Positions 53,570 to 61,704 of a stretch of DNA of 64,000 nucleotides are shown here, one piece after another. The notes beneath the pieces were generated by a model that did not search any database, was not told the origin of the DNA, and saw nothing but the letters and a program-made list of their open reading frames with translations. The translations under genes and the position numbers were made by a program. The stretch comes from DASQPA01 sp963757335 (GTDB lineage: Bacteria > Acidobacteriota > Thermoanaerobaculia > Multivoradales > UBA5704), in NCBI GenBank assembly GCA_963757335.1, contig CAVWRJ010000008.1, positions 186,001-250,000 on the forward strand, read 5' to 3'. The first letter of the stretch is position 1; each line of letters starts with the position of its first letter.

Positions 53570-54520
53570 ATGCTCCGCGTCTTCACCGACCGCCGTTGCC
53601 TGGAGCACCAGGCCCCCCGCGGCTACCCCGAGCGGCCGGACCGGCTGTCGAGCGTTCTCGACCTTCTGAAGAGCCGCGGCTACTCCATCGAGGACGGCGG
53701 CGAGGCCGAGGGACACCCGGGGGCCGAGGCGGCGATCGCCGCCGTGCACCATCCGGAGTACGTCGAACGCTTCCGGCGGGCGGTCGAGCGCGGCGACTCG
53801 CTCCTCGACTCGGCGGACAACCCGCTGTCGGACGGCACCTTCACCGCCGCCAGGGCGGCGGTCGAGGCGACCCTCCGGGCCGCCGAGCACGCGCTCGCCA
53901 CCGGGCCGGCCTTCGCCGCCGTCCGCCCGCCCGGACACCATGCCGAGCGCGCCCTCGCCATGGGCTTCTGCTTCTTCAACAATGTGGCGGTGGCCGCCGA
54001 GCACCTCCGCCGCCTGGGCGCCTCCCGGGTCGCCATCTTCGACTACGACGTCCACCACGGCAACGGCACCCAGCACCTCTTCGAGAGCCGCGCCGACGTC
54101 TTCTACGCCAGCACCCACCAGTACCCGTTCTACCCCGGCACCGGGGCGGCGAGCGAGGTGGGGACCGGCGCCGGGGTGGGGTTCACCCTCAACGTCCCCC
54201 TCCCCGCCGGCACCGGCGACCCCGGCTACGCCGCGGCGATCGAGGGGAAGATCCTCCCCGGCCTGCGGAAGTTCGCCCCCGACGTCCTCGTCGTCTCCGC
54301 CGGCTTCGACGCCTGGCAGGCCGACCCGCTGGGCGGCATGGCGGTGACCGAGGAGGGTTTTCAGTCCTGGGGCGAGCAGCTCCGCGCTCTCGCCGACGAG
54401 GTCTGCGGCGGCCGGCTCCTGGCCGTGCTCGAAGGGGGCTACGACCTGGCGAGCCTGCCTCGTCTCGTCGAGGCCGGGCTTTCGGGACTGGCCGGCGGCG
54501 GGCCAGCTCGCAAAGATTGA
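53570..54520 (+). CDS. histone deacetylase family zinc hydrolase
   Basis: 316 residues from the ATG at 53570. Active-site patterns are RPPGHHAERALAMGFCFFNN (tandem His), FDYDVHHGNGTQHLF (zinc Asp/His) and VSAGFDAWQADPLGGM. Bacterial members deacetylate small molecules such as acetylpolyamines, or acetoin-linked substrates; the target here is unknown. It lies between the 21-bp array and the Ig-like secreted protein, and reads as a single gene. Confidence 0.92.
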   Translation: MLRVFTDRRCLEHQAPRGYPERPDRLSSVLDLLKSRGYSIEDGGEAEGHPGAEAAIAAVHHPEYVERFRRAVERGDSLLDSADNPLSDGTFTAARAAVEATLRAAEHALATGPAFAAVRPPGHHAERALAMGFCFFNNVAVAAEHLRRLGASRVAIFDYDVHHGNGTQHLFESRADVFYASTHQYPFYPGTGAASEVGTGAGVGFTLNVPLPAGTGDPGYAAAIEGKILPGLRKFAPDVLVVSAGFDAWQADPLGGMAVTEEGFQSWGEQLRALADEVCGGRLLAVLEGGYDLASLPRLVEAGLSGLAGGGPARKD

Positions 54521-54533
54521 TGCTCGTCTATAA

Positions 54534-54563
54534 TTGACTTTCCTCCGCGCCTGCCTTTACAAT
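54534..54563 (+). promoter_or_regulatory. housekeeping-type promoter for the Ig-like secreted protein
   Basis: TTGACT (54534-54539) and TACAAT (54558-54563) are separated by 18 bases, close to the sigma-70-type consensus. Transcription would start near 54570, 110 bases before the start codon at 54681, leaving a long leader. Confidence 0.5.
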
Positions 54564-54680
54564 CTCTCGAAAAGTTCACGTAGTACTTCAGATTTGGCCT
54601 GACATGCCTCGATCCTTCCTGCGCTTCCGCGGCGCTCGAGGTCGCGGGGGCGGGGGGGCGGCAGGCGGAGGTAAGTAGCG

Positions 54681-55946
54681 ATGAAGCGCAACATCGTCCT
54701 GGCAGCCATCGTGGTGTCCGTGGTCGCGCTGGCTCCGGCCTCGCCCGCGAACGCCGCCCAGCCCTTCGGATCTTTCGGCGGCAGGGTCGGCGGCGGCAAC
54801 GCTCTCGACGGCAGCGCCCCCCTCTTCGGCTGGGCGCTCGCCGACAACGGCGTGGCGGCGGTCGACGTCCTCGTCGACGGCCAGATCGACGGCCGCGCCA
54901 TCTACGGCCGCAGCCGGCCGGGCGTCGGGCTGGCTCACCCCGGCTTCCCCGATTCGGCGCTCCCCGGCTGGGTCTACAACCTGGACACCACCCACTACCT
55001 GAACGGCAATCACACGGTGACCGCGCGGGTGCGGAGCAAGAAGGGCGAGACCGCCGACTTGAAGGGGATCCGCTTCCAGTTCGGCAACACCCCCTCCCAG
55101 CTCGGCCCCTTCGGCAAGATCGAGTTCCCCAACGCCAACGCCGAGCTCTTCGGCGAGTGCGGCCAGACCTGCCCCGGGGGCAACGGCGCCGACATCATTC
55201 TCGACAACCCGCACCGCTACAGCGTCGTTTCCGGCTGGGCGCTCGATACCGGGGTCAACCCGAACGACTCGGGGGTCGGCTACGTCGAGCTACTGATCGA
55301 CCGCTCGCTCTTCTCGCCCTCCGGCTACAGCAGCAAGATCGGCTGCTTCTACGCCCCGGAGACCGGCGGCCTCACCAACTGCTACGGCCTGCGCCGGCAG
55401 GACATCAGCAACAGCTTCCCGCAGCTCCGCGACTCGATCCACAGCGGCTTCCGCTTCGTGCTCGACGTCAGCCAGCTGATCAACTGCGGCCTCTACACCC
55501 CCGGCCAGCACACGGTGACCATCCGCGCCGGCGACCAGTTCGGCACCGTCAAGGAGATCGCCGAGATCCCGGTGACCTTCTCCTGCGCCGACTTCGGGAC
55601 CAACGATCCGTCGGTGGGCGCGATCGACCCGCCGGGGAGCGGCCTGCTCTACAGCGGCCGGGTCTTCGTGACCGGCTGGGCCCTCGACTACCAGGGGATT
55701 ACCGACGTGACCGCCCTGGTCGACGGAGTCGCCATCGGCTCCTCCGGGGTCACCCTGGCGCGCCCGGGGATCAGCGCTCTCTACCCCGGCTATCCGAACA
55801 GCGCCACCCCGGGCTACCAGATCACCTTCAACACCCGCAAGGTCTCGAACGGCCAGCACAAGCTGCAGGTGATCGCGAGCGACACCCTGGGCTCCGACAC
55901 GCTCTTGGGCGAGGTCACCATCACGGTGGCCAATACGGGCCAGTAA
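54681..55946 (+). CDS. secreted protein with three Ig-like repeat domains
   Basis: 421 residues. GGAGG is nine bases before the ATG and a signal peptide ends near ANA. Three repeats share FGWALADNGVAAVDVLVDG, SGWALDTG and VTGWALDYQGITDVTALVDG, followed in two of them by ARPGVGLAHPGFPDSALPGW or ARPGISALYPGYPNSATPGY. These are about 120-residue beta-sandwich modules, probably cell-surface or adhesin-like. The middle repeat has three or so Cys. No catalytic motif is visible. A cluster of hairpins follows its stop. Confidence 0.78.
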   Translation: MKRNIVLAAIVVSVVALAPASPANAAQPFGSFGGRVGGGNALDGSAPLFGWALADNGVAAVDVLVDGQIDGRAIYGRSRPGVGLAHPGFPDSALPGWVYNLDTTHYLNGNHTVTARVRSKKGETADLKGIRFQFGNTPSQLGPFGKIEFPNANAELFGECGQTCPGGNGADIILDNPHRYSVVSGWALDTGVNPNDSGVGYVELLIDRSLFSPSGYSSKIGCFYAPETGGLTNCYGLRRQDISNSFPQLRDSIHSGFRFVLDVSQLINCGLYTPGQHTVTIRAGDQFGTVKEIAEIPVTFSCADFGTNDPSVGAIDPPGSGLLYSGRVFVTGWALDYQGITDVTALVDGVAIGSSGVTLARPGISALYPGYPNSATPGYQITFNTRKVSNGQHKLQVIASDTLGSDTLLGEVTITVANTGQ

Positions 55947-55955
55947 AGCGTGTAG

Positions 55956-56050
55956 CGGCAGGCCCCCGTGCCTGCCCTATTCTCCGGCTCAGCCCAGGCA
56001 ACCATTAGCGGTTGCCGCCACCCAGCGCCCCGTCCGTTCGGACGGGGCGT
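55956..56050 (+). terminator. cluster of three hairpins ending in a terminator-like stem
   Basis: Three perfect stems follow in order: GGCAGGC / GCCTGCC (55956-55975), GGCAACC / GGTTGCC (55998-56017) and CGCCCCGTCC / GGACGGGGCG (56026-56049), the last followed by TTCCCGTCTCT. The first two have loops of six bases. They end the secreted-protein transcript and lie upstream of fmt. Confidence 0.6.
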
Positions 56051-56081
56051 TCCCGTCTCTCCCTGGTGTACCATGCGCGCC

Positions 56082-57236
56082 ATGCCGGCGCCCCCCCAGA
56101 TCGGTAACGGCTCCGTTGGGTCCCGCGGGCCTGCTCCTTCGGGCGCTCCGCGCAGCCAGTCGCAGGTCCTCGGAGCCAAACGGAGCCAGATCGTCTTCTT
56201 CGGCACCCCGGAGTTCGCGGTCCCGACCCTCGACGCCCTGGCGGCGGCGGGGCGGCTGCCGGCTGCCGTCGTCACCCAGCCGGCGCGGCCCGCCGGGCGC
56301 GGTCAGCGGACCCAGGATTCACCCGTCGCGCGCTGGGCGCTCGCTCACGATCTCCCCCTCCTGCGGCCCGAGCGGGTGCGCGAGCCGGGGTTCCTGGACG
56401 AGCTTCGCGCGGTGGTGGGTGGGGCGCCAGACGTGGCGATCGTCGTCGCCTTCGGCCAGATCTTCCCGCGCGCCCTCCTCGACCTGCCGCGCCACGGCTG
56501 CATCAACCTTCACGCCTCGCTCCTCCCGCGCTACCGCGGCGCGGCCCCCATCCAGGCCGCCATCGCCGCCGGCGAGAGGCGGACCGGGGTGAGCACCATG
56601 CAGATGGAGGCGGGCCTCGACTCCGGTCCGGTCCTGCTCCAGCGCGAGGTCGAGATCGGCCCGGCCGAGACGGCGGGGGAGCTGGCGCCGCGGCTCGCCG
56701 CCATCGGTGGGGCTTTAGTCGTCGAGACTCTGGAGCGGTTGGCGGTTGGCGATCTTGCAGCCCGGCCGCAGGACGCCGAGCTCGCCACCTACGCGCCGCG
56801 CCTCTCCCGGGAGAGCGGCGCCGTCGACTGGTCGCTCCCCGCCACCGAGCTCTACGACCGGCTCCGCGCCTACACGCCCTGGCCGGGCCTCACCGCCGAG
56901 CTCCGCGGCCGGCCGGTCAAGCTCGTCTGGGCGGTGCCGATCGTGGGGGACTGGCTCAGTTTCGTTCCGAGGACCGGCGACTGGCTGCGCGAAGCGCCCG
57001 AAGGAGACGGCCCGCAGGATCAAACTGAGCCAGGACCGATCGTGCCCGCGTCCGCCGCCGACGCCGCCGCGGTGCCGGGGACCTATCTCGGGCTCGTCGA
57101 CGGCCGGGCGGCGGTCGCCTGCGGGGCGGGCACGGCGCTCGCCATCTTAAGCCTCCAGCGGCCGGGCAAACGGGCGCTACAGGCGGCCGACTTCGTCAAC
57201 GGCGAGCGTCTCTTGAGAGGCGAGAGCTTCGGCTGA
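56082..57236 (+). CDS. fmt: methionyl-tRNA formyltransferase with two in-frame palindromic element insertions
   Basis: 384 residues; without the two inserts about 321, the usual size. It formylates initiator Met-tRNA. Family motifs are IVFFGTPEFAVPTLDAL, GCINLHASLLPRYRGAAPIQ and MEAGLDSGPVLL. The native start reads MPAPPQ-IVFFG: an element plus duplication (90 bases) separates codon 6 from IVFFG. A second, 99-base insertion lies in the C-terminal domain between WAVPIV and PASAADAAA. Removing each restores a normal sequence exactly. The second insert is in the C-terminal, tRNA-binding region and may be tolerated as a loop. ATG at 56082 is used because the reconstructed start begins there. Overlap with rsmB is absent (9 bases apart). 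Confidence 0.93.
   Translation: MPAPPQIGNGSVGSRGPAPSGAPRSQSQVLGAKRSQIVFFGTPEFAVPTLDALAAAGRLPAAVVTQPARPAGRGQRTQDSPVARWALAHDLPLLRPERVREPGFLDELRAVVGGAPDVAIVVAFGQIFPRALLDLPRHGCINLHASLLPRYRGAAPIQAAIAAGERRTGVSTMQMEAGLDSGPVLLQREVEIGPAETAGELAPRLAAIGGALVVETLERLAVGDLAARPQDAELATYAPRLSRESGAVDWSLPATELYDRLRAYTPWPGLTAELRGRPVKLVWAVPIVGDWLSFVPRTGDWLREAPEGDGPQDQTEPGPIVPASAADAAAVPGTYLGLVDGRAAVACGAGTALAILSLQRPGKRALQAADFVNGERLLRGESFG
56096..56193 (+). mobile_element. palindromic element, copy 3, inside fmt near the start codon
   Basis: The element (56104-56185, 82 bp) is flanked by CCAGATCG (56096-56103 and 56186-56193). Arms share CGGCTCCGTT with CCAAACGGAG and the common core CCTTCGGGCGCTCCGCGCAG. Element plus one duplication is 90 bases, keeping frame. 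Compared with the 91-bp copies it is shorter at the right end. Confidence 0.85.
56938..57044 (-). mobile_element. palindromic element, copy 4, inside fmt
   Basis: The element (56946-57036, 91 bp) is in the opposite orientation to copies 3 and 5 (core CTGGCTGCGCGAAGCGCCCG). Arms share ACTGGCTCAGTTT with AAACTGAGCCAG. It is flanked by CGATCGTG at 56938-56945 and 57037-57044. Element plus duplication is 99 bases, or 33 codons, so the fmt frame is preserved and no stop codon arises in this frame. Confidence 0.88.
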
Positions 57237-57245
57237 GCCGGGAAG

Positions 57246-58673
57246 ATGAGCAAGCGCCACATCACCCCGCCCCCCGTGTCGCAGACCGGCACCGGCCGCA
57301 GCCGCCGGACGACGCCGCGCCGCTCGACCCAGGACAACCTGCGCGCCGCGGCGGGCTGGGTGCTCGACCGCACTCTCGCCTCGCTGTCGCCGGTCGATTC
57401 GTTCCTCGACACCGTCCTCGCGCGTTTCGACGAGCGCGACCAGGGGCTCCTCGTCGAGCTGGTGATGGGGAGCCTGCGCTGGCTCCGCCGGCTCGACCAC
57501 GTCATCGCGGCCGCCAGCAAGAGAGAGATCGAGCAGATCGAGCCCGCCTTCCGGGCGCCGCTCCGGATCGCCGTCTACCAGCTCCTCTTTCTCGACCGGG
57601 TGCCGCCGCATGCCGCCGTCCACGAGGCGGTCGAGCAGGCGCACCAGCTCACCCACCGGGGGGGCGCGAGCTTCGTCAACGGCGTGCTCCGCGCCATCGC
57701 CCGCGCCCCGCACCTCTCCGAGTGGCCGGTCACCGCCGCCGATGCCGCCGACCCGGCGCGCCAGCTGGGGATCGAGATGAGCCATCCCGACTTTCTCGTC
57801 GCCCACTGGCTCGCTCGCTTCGGCCGCGAACGGACCCTCGCCATCCTCGCCGCCAACAACAGCGCCAAGCCGCTCCAGCTCCTCGCCTTCCGCGACCAGG
57901 GCGGGCGCGAGCTGCTCGCCGAGGAGCTGATCGACGCCGGGATGGAGGTCGAGCCCGCGGTGCTCTCGCCGCTCGGCCTGACCGTCCGCCGCGGCAACCC
58001 GATCGCGAGCGCCGCCTTCACCGCCGGCCGCTTCTACATCCAGGACGAGGCGAGCCAGGTGGCGGCGCTGCTGCCGCCGCCGCGTCCCGGCGAGCGGATC
58101 CTGGACGCCGCCGCGGCCCCGGGCGGCAAGAGCTTCGCGCTCCTGGCCGCCGAGCCGGCGGTCGCGCTGACCCTCGCCGACGTCTCGCCGGCCCGCCTCT
58201 CGGTGCTCCGCGCCAATCTCCGCCGCCTCGGCCGCGCTCTGCCGGTCCTCGTGGCCGACGCCGGGAAACCGCCCTTCCGGCCGGTCTTCGACCGCGTCGT
58301 CTTAGACCTGCCGTGCACGGGGACGGGGACGCTCCGCCGTCATCCCGAGCTCAAGTGGCGGATCAGCGAGGGCGAGATCGGCCGGCTGTCGGAGCAGGCC
58401 CTCCGCCTCCTCGCCGGCGCGGCACCGCTCGTCGTGCCCGGCGGCATCCTGGTCGCCATCACCTGCTCGCTCGAAGCGGAGGAGAACGAGGGGGTGATCG
58501 CGCGCTTCCTGGCCGGCGATCCCGGCTTTTCCCGCTTTCCGCTGGAGGAGGTGCTGACGGCGCCGCTCGCGGCCAGTATCGAGGGGCCGGGGGCCTGGCG
58601 CATCCTGCCCGGCGCCGACCACGACGGCTTCTCCGTCAACGTGCTCCAAAAAGCCGGTACTGGGTCCTCTTGA
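57246..58673 (+). CDS. rsmB: 16S rRNA cytosine-C5 methyltransferase RsmB, C-terminus altered by insertion
   Basis: 475 residues. It methylates C967 of 16S rRNA. An N-terminal NusB-like domain (EPAFRAPLRIAVYQLLFLDR) is followed by the methyltransferase with AAAAPGGKSFALLA, the catalytic Cys in DLPCTGTGTLRRHPELKWR and the second Cys in AITCSLEAEENEG. The last residues are QKAGTGSS: the palindromic element at 58656 has split the final codons. Without it the frame reads QKAR and then TAG. The alteration is only at the last few residues, so activity is probably kept. It is coupled to fmt. Confidence 0.95.
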   Translation: MSKRHITPPPVSQTGTGRSRRTTPRRSTQDNLRAAAGWVLDRTLASLSPVDSFLDTVLARFDERDQGLLVELVMGSLRWLRRLDHVIAAASKREIEQIEPAFRAPLRIAVYQLLFLDRVPPHAAVHEAVEQAHQLTHRGGASFVNGVLRAIARAPHLSEWPVTAADAADPARQLGIEMSHPDFLVAHWLARFGRERTLAILAANNSAKPLQLLAFRDQGGRELLAEELIDAGMEVEPAVLSPLGLTVRRGNPIASAAFTAGRFYIQDEASQVAALLPPPRPGERILDAAAAPGGKSFALLAAEPAVALTLADVSPARLSVLRANLRRLGRALPVLVADAGKPPFRPVFDRVVLDLPCTGTGTLRRHPELKWRISEGEIGRLSEQALRLLAGAAPLVVPGGILVAITCSLEAEENEGVIARFLAGDPGFSRFPLEEVLTAPLAASIEGPGAWRILPGADHDGFSVNVLQKAGTGSS

Positions 58674-58754
58674 ACCTGCGGGCGGTCTCCTTCGGGCGCT
58701 TCGCGCAGCCAGTCGCCCGTCCTCGGATACAAACGGACCCAGTACCAAAAAGCC
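58648..58754 (+). mobile_element. palindromic element, copy 5, at the end of rsmB
   Basis: The element (58656-58746, 91 bp) has perfect 12-bp ends GGTACTGGGTCC / GGACCCAGTACC and the common core with CTTCGCGCAGCC. It is flanked by AAAAAGCC at 58648-58655 and 58747-58754. It supplies the stop codon now used by rsmB (TGA at 58671); the old stop TAG remains at 58758-58760. Confidence 0.9.
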
Positions 58755-58788
58755 CGCTAGTAGCTGGCTTCCGGGGCCTTCACCCGTA

Positions 58789-58817
58789 TTGACAGGCCCT
58801 CCCCGTTGCCTTATCGT
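58789..58817 (+). promoter_or_regulatory. promoter of the HU gene
   Basis: TTGACA (58789-58794) is followed after 17 bases by TATCGT (58812-58817). It lies 49 bases upstream of the HU start codon and 35 bases downstream of palindromic element copy 5. Confidence 0.55.
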
Positions 58818-58865
58818 CACGCAGTCATTTCGGCGCAAAACCCAAGCGGAGAAGGAGGAGGAGCG

Positions 58866-59171
58866 ATGGCTGGTAAGGCTGACTTCATCAATAGCATTGT
58901 GGATTCCGTAGAAGGTCTGAACAAACGGCAGGCCACCGCGGCTTTCGAGGCCGTGTTCGACGCGATCACCGCGGCTCTCAAGTCGGGCGAGGGCGCCAAG
59001 GTCCCCGGCTTCGGCAGCTTCTCGATCTCCGAGCGGGCGGCGCGCAAGGGCCGGAACCCGGCGACCGGCCAATCGATCAACATCAAGGCGAGTAAAAGCG
59101 TCCGCTTCAAGGCCGGCAAGGATCTGAAAGAGACGGTCAACAAGAAGCGCCGGAGCCGGAGCACCAGCTAA
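58866..59171 (+). CDS. HU family DNA-binding protein
   Basis: 101 residues from the ATG at 58866, with GGAGGAGGAG upstream. It starts MAGKADFINSIVDSVEGLNK and has the HU/IHF core VPGFGSFSISERAARKGRNP and TGQSINIKASKSVRFKAGK. The tail is basic (NKKRRSRSTS). It is a nucleoid protein that bends DNA. Single gene with its own promoter after rsmB. Confidence 0.95.
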   Translation: MAGKADFINSIVDSVEGLNKRQATAAFEAVFDAITAALKSGEGAKVPGFGSFSISERAARKGRNPATGQSINIKASKSVRFKAGKDLKETVNKKRRSRSTS

Positions 59172-59300
59172 AGGCTCCAAGGGCGCCGACACTTCGAGAG
59201 AGCGTCGAGAGAGCGTTGCGGCGCAACGAGCCCTGTGGCAGCGACTGGAGAGTGCAGCCACGGGGCTTCGCAGTTTCAGGGCAGGTTTGGCGAGCGGCCG

Positions 59301-59972
59301 CTAGCGGATCTGCTTGTAGAGCCGGGCCAGGCGGTAGGGCGACACCCCGAGGCAGAAGAGCGACCAGATCAGCCAGTTGGTCGCCACCGTCCGCACCACC
59401 CCCCCTTCGAGAAAACGGCGGGCTCCGGTCGTGACGAAGTCGTCGATCACGGTCATCCGTCCCAGCTTGCGCAGGCGCCAGGCGAAGTCGAGGTCCTCGA
59501 GGATCGGCCAGTCCTTGAAACCGCCGAGGCTTAGAAAAGTGCTCCGGGTGACGAAGTGGGCCTGGTCGCCGAGCGGTAGCCGGGTGAGGCGGGTGCGCAG
59601 GTTGATCAGCCAGGCGCCGAACCGGAGCTTCGGCCGGTCGACGTCGAAGCGCAGGAAGAAGGCGCCGCCCCGGGCGCCGGCAGCGACCGCGGCGCGGATG
59701 CGCTCGGGGGCGCTCGCCGGGAGGGTGGTGTCGGCGTGGAGAAAGACGAGGACGTCGGCGTTCGCCAGGGCGGCGCCGCGGTTGAGCTGCTCGCCCCGTC
59801 CGGGCGAGCCCGAGACCGTGCGGGCGCCGAGCGCTGCCGCGACCGCGAGCGTGCGATCGGTGCTGCCGCCGTCCGAGATCACCACCTCGTCGGCGAGCGC
59901 GAGCGCCGCCGGCAGAGTGCGCCGGAGCACCGCTTCTTCGTCGAGCGTCGGCATCACGATGGCAAGGCGCAT
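59301..59972 (-). CDS. family 2 glycosyltransferase (rSAM/selenodomain-associated type)
   Basis: 223 residues from the ATG at 59972. It begins RLAIVMPTLDEEAVLRRTL and shows VISDGGSTDRT, VLVFLHADTTLPA and GAFFLRFDVDRPKLRFGAWL, the layout of the TIGR04283-type glycosyltransferases. It should transfer a sugar from a nucleotide or lipid donor on the cytoplasmic side. It is divergent from moaC by 36 bases and convergent with the HU gene. Confidence 0.88.
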   Translation of the reverse strand: MRLAIVMPTLDEEAVLRRTLPAALALADEVVISDGGSTDRTLAVAAALGARTVSGSPGRGEQLNRGAALANADVLVFLHADTTLPASAPERIRAAVAAGARGGAFFLRFDVDRPKLRFGAWLINLRTRLTRLPLGDQAHFVTRSTFLSLGGFKDWPILEDLDFAWRLRKLGRMTVIDDFVTTGARRFLEGGVVRTVATNWLIWSLFCLGVSPYRLARLYKQIR

Positions 59973-60008
59973 GGGTCGGTGTAGCATACCCGCGGAAGAA
60001 AGCAGACC

Positions 60009-60503
60009 ATGAGCCAGGGCAACTTCAGTCACCTCGATCCCCAGGGCCAGGCGCAGATGGTGGACGTCTCGGAGAAGCCGGTGACCCGCCGGGTGGCCGA
60101 GGCCTCCTGCCGGGTGCTGCTCTCCGCCCAGACCGTCGTCCGGCTCGCCAATCTCCCCAAGGGGGACGCCTTCGCGGTGGCGCGCCTCGCCGGCATCCAG
60201 GGGGCGAAGAAGACCGGCGACCTGATCCCGCTTGCCCATCCGCTGGCGCTCGACCAGGTGGAGATCGAGATCCTGCCCATCCCCGAGGGGGTCGAGATCC
60301 GCAGCCGGGTCGTCGTCAACGCCCGCACCGGGGCCGAGATGGAGGCGCTCGTCGCCTGCTCGACCGCCGCCCTCGCCCTCTACGACATGGTGAAGGCGGT
60401 GGAGCGCGAGGCGGTGGTGACCGACCTGCGGCTCGAAGCGAAGAGCGGCGGCCAGCGCGGCACTTTCCGCCGGCCGTCCTCGCCGGTACCGTCGCCGCGA
60501 TGA
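60009..60503 (+). CDS. moaC: cyclic pyranopterin monophosphate synthase MoaC
   Basis: 164 residues. Molybdenum cofactor synthesis, step from the MoaA product to cPMP. Motifs are QMVDVSEKPVTRRVAEASC, QGAKKTGDLIPLAHPLAL and CSTAALALYDMVKAVERE. The stop overlaps the next gene's ATG by four bases (ATGA), so the muramidase-type gene downstream is translationally coupled. Other moa genes are not in the window. Confidence 0.96.
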   Translation: MSQGNFSHLDPQGQAQMVDVSEKPVTRRVAEASCRVLLSAQTVVRLANLPKGDAFAVARLAGIQGAKKTGDLIPLAHPLALDQVEIEILPIPEGVEIRSRVVVNARTGAEMEALVACSTAALALYDMVKAVEREAVVTDLRLEAKSGGQRGTFRRPSSPVPSPR

Positions 60504-61704
60504 CCCCGGAGGTCCTGCCAGAGGTCAAACCGGCCTCGACCGGCTCCTCGCCGAGCCCGAGCGGCTCGCCGGCCGGCGCTACGGCCTCCTCGCCCATGGC
60601 GCCTCGATCACCCGCGATCTCCGCCCGGCCCACCGCGCGCTCGCCGGGACGGGCACGCCGCCCGCCGTCCTCTTCGGGCCCGAGCATGGGTACTACGGGG
60701 TCGAGCAGGACATGGTGGCCGCCGAAAGCCTCCGCGATCCGTGGACCGGCATCCCCATCCTCTCGCTCTACGGCGATGCGGAGTCCTCGCTTACCCCCCT
60801 CCCCGCGGCTTTCGCCGGCCTCGATCTGCTCCTGATCGATCTCCAGGACGTCGGCTCGCGCTACTACACCTACGCCGCCACCGCGGTCTGGGCGGCGGAG
60901 GCGGCGCTCGCCGCTGGCTGCGAGGTCTGGGTGCTCGATCGTCCCAATCCTCTGGGCGGCGAGGTCGTCGAGGGGAATCTCCCGGAGCCCGGCTACGACT
61001 CCTTCGTCGGCGCCTTCAAGACCCCCGTGCGGCACGGCCTGACCTTGGGGGAGCTGGTGCTCCTCGAAGCGCGGCGTCGGGGAAGGGGGAGCTGGGAGGG
61101 GCGCTTCACGGTCTGGGAGATGAGCGGCTGGCGCCGCGCCATGAGCTGGGAGGAGACCGGCCTCCCCTGGATCGCGCCGTCCCCCAACATGCCGACGACC
61201 CTGACCGCCCAGGTCTACCCCGGCGGCTGCCTGGTCGAGGCGACCGAGCTCTCCGAGGGGCGCGGCACCACCCGCCCGTTCCAGCTGACCGGCGCCCCCG
61301 AGCTCGACCCGGTGGCCCTCGCCGACCGGCTGAACGCCCTCGCCCTCCCCGGCGTCGCCTTCCTCCCGACCTACTTCCGGCCGCAGTTCCAGAAGCAGGC
61401 CGGGAAGGTCTGCGGCGGGGTCGAGCTGGTGGTCACCGACCCCCGCCGTTTCCGCTCCTACCGCGCCGGGGTGGAGCTCCTCGCCGCGGCGAAGGCCGTC
61501 GGCCCCGAGGTCTTCGCCTGGCGGACGGCCCCCTACGAGTTCGTCGCCGACCGCCCGGCGATCGATCTCCTCACCCGCTCCCCGGCCTGCCGGGAGGCGC
61601 TCGAATCGGGCCGCCGCGAGGATCTCCTCGCCTGGTTCGCCACCTGGGAGGCCGACGAGGCCGCCTTCCGCGCCGAGTGCGCCGAGATCCTCCTCTACCC
61701 ATGA
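60500..61704 (+). CDS. DUF1343/NamZ-type exo-beta-N-acetylmuramidase, frameshifted near the start
   Basis: From the ATG at 60500 the frame reads MTPEVLPEV, then breaks after one missing base near 60526; the correct frame continues as QTGLDRLLAEPERLAGRRYG, FGPEHGYYGVEQDMVAAES, IDLQDVGSRYYTYAATA, VWVLDRPNPLGG and EATELSEGRGTTRPFQL. This is the DUF1343/NamZ family, which removes N-acetylmuramic acid from peptidoglycan fragments. No signal peptide is seen at this start. The shift may be an assembly error. It overlaps moaC and its stop overlaps the next gene (ATGA). Confidence 0.85.

Noticed and set aside
59172..59300. Terminator after the HU gene
   Set aside because: Hairpins such as GTTGCG-G-CGCAAC and GTGGC/GCCAC exist, but none is followed by a T-run, so I do not call a terminator.
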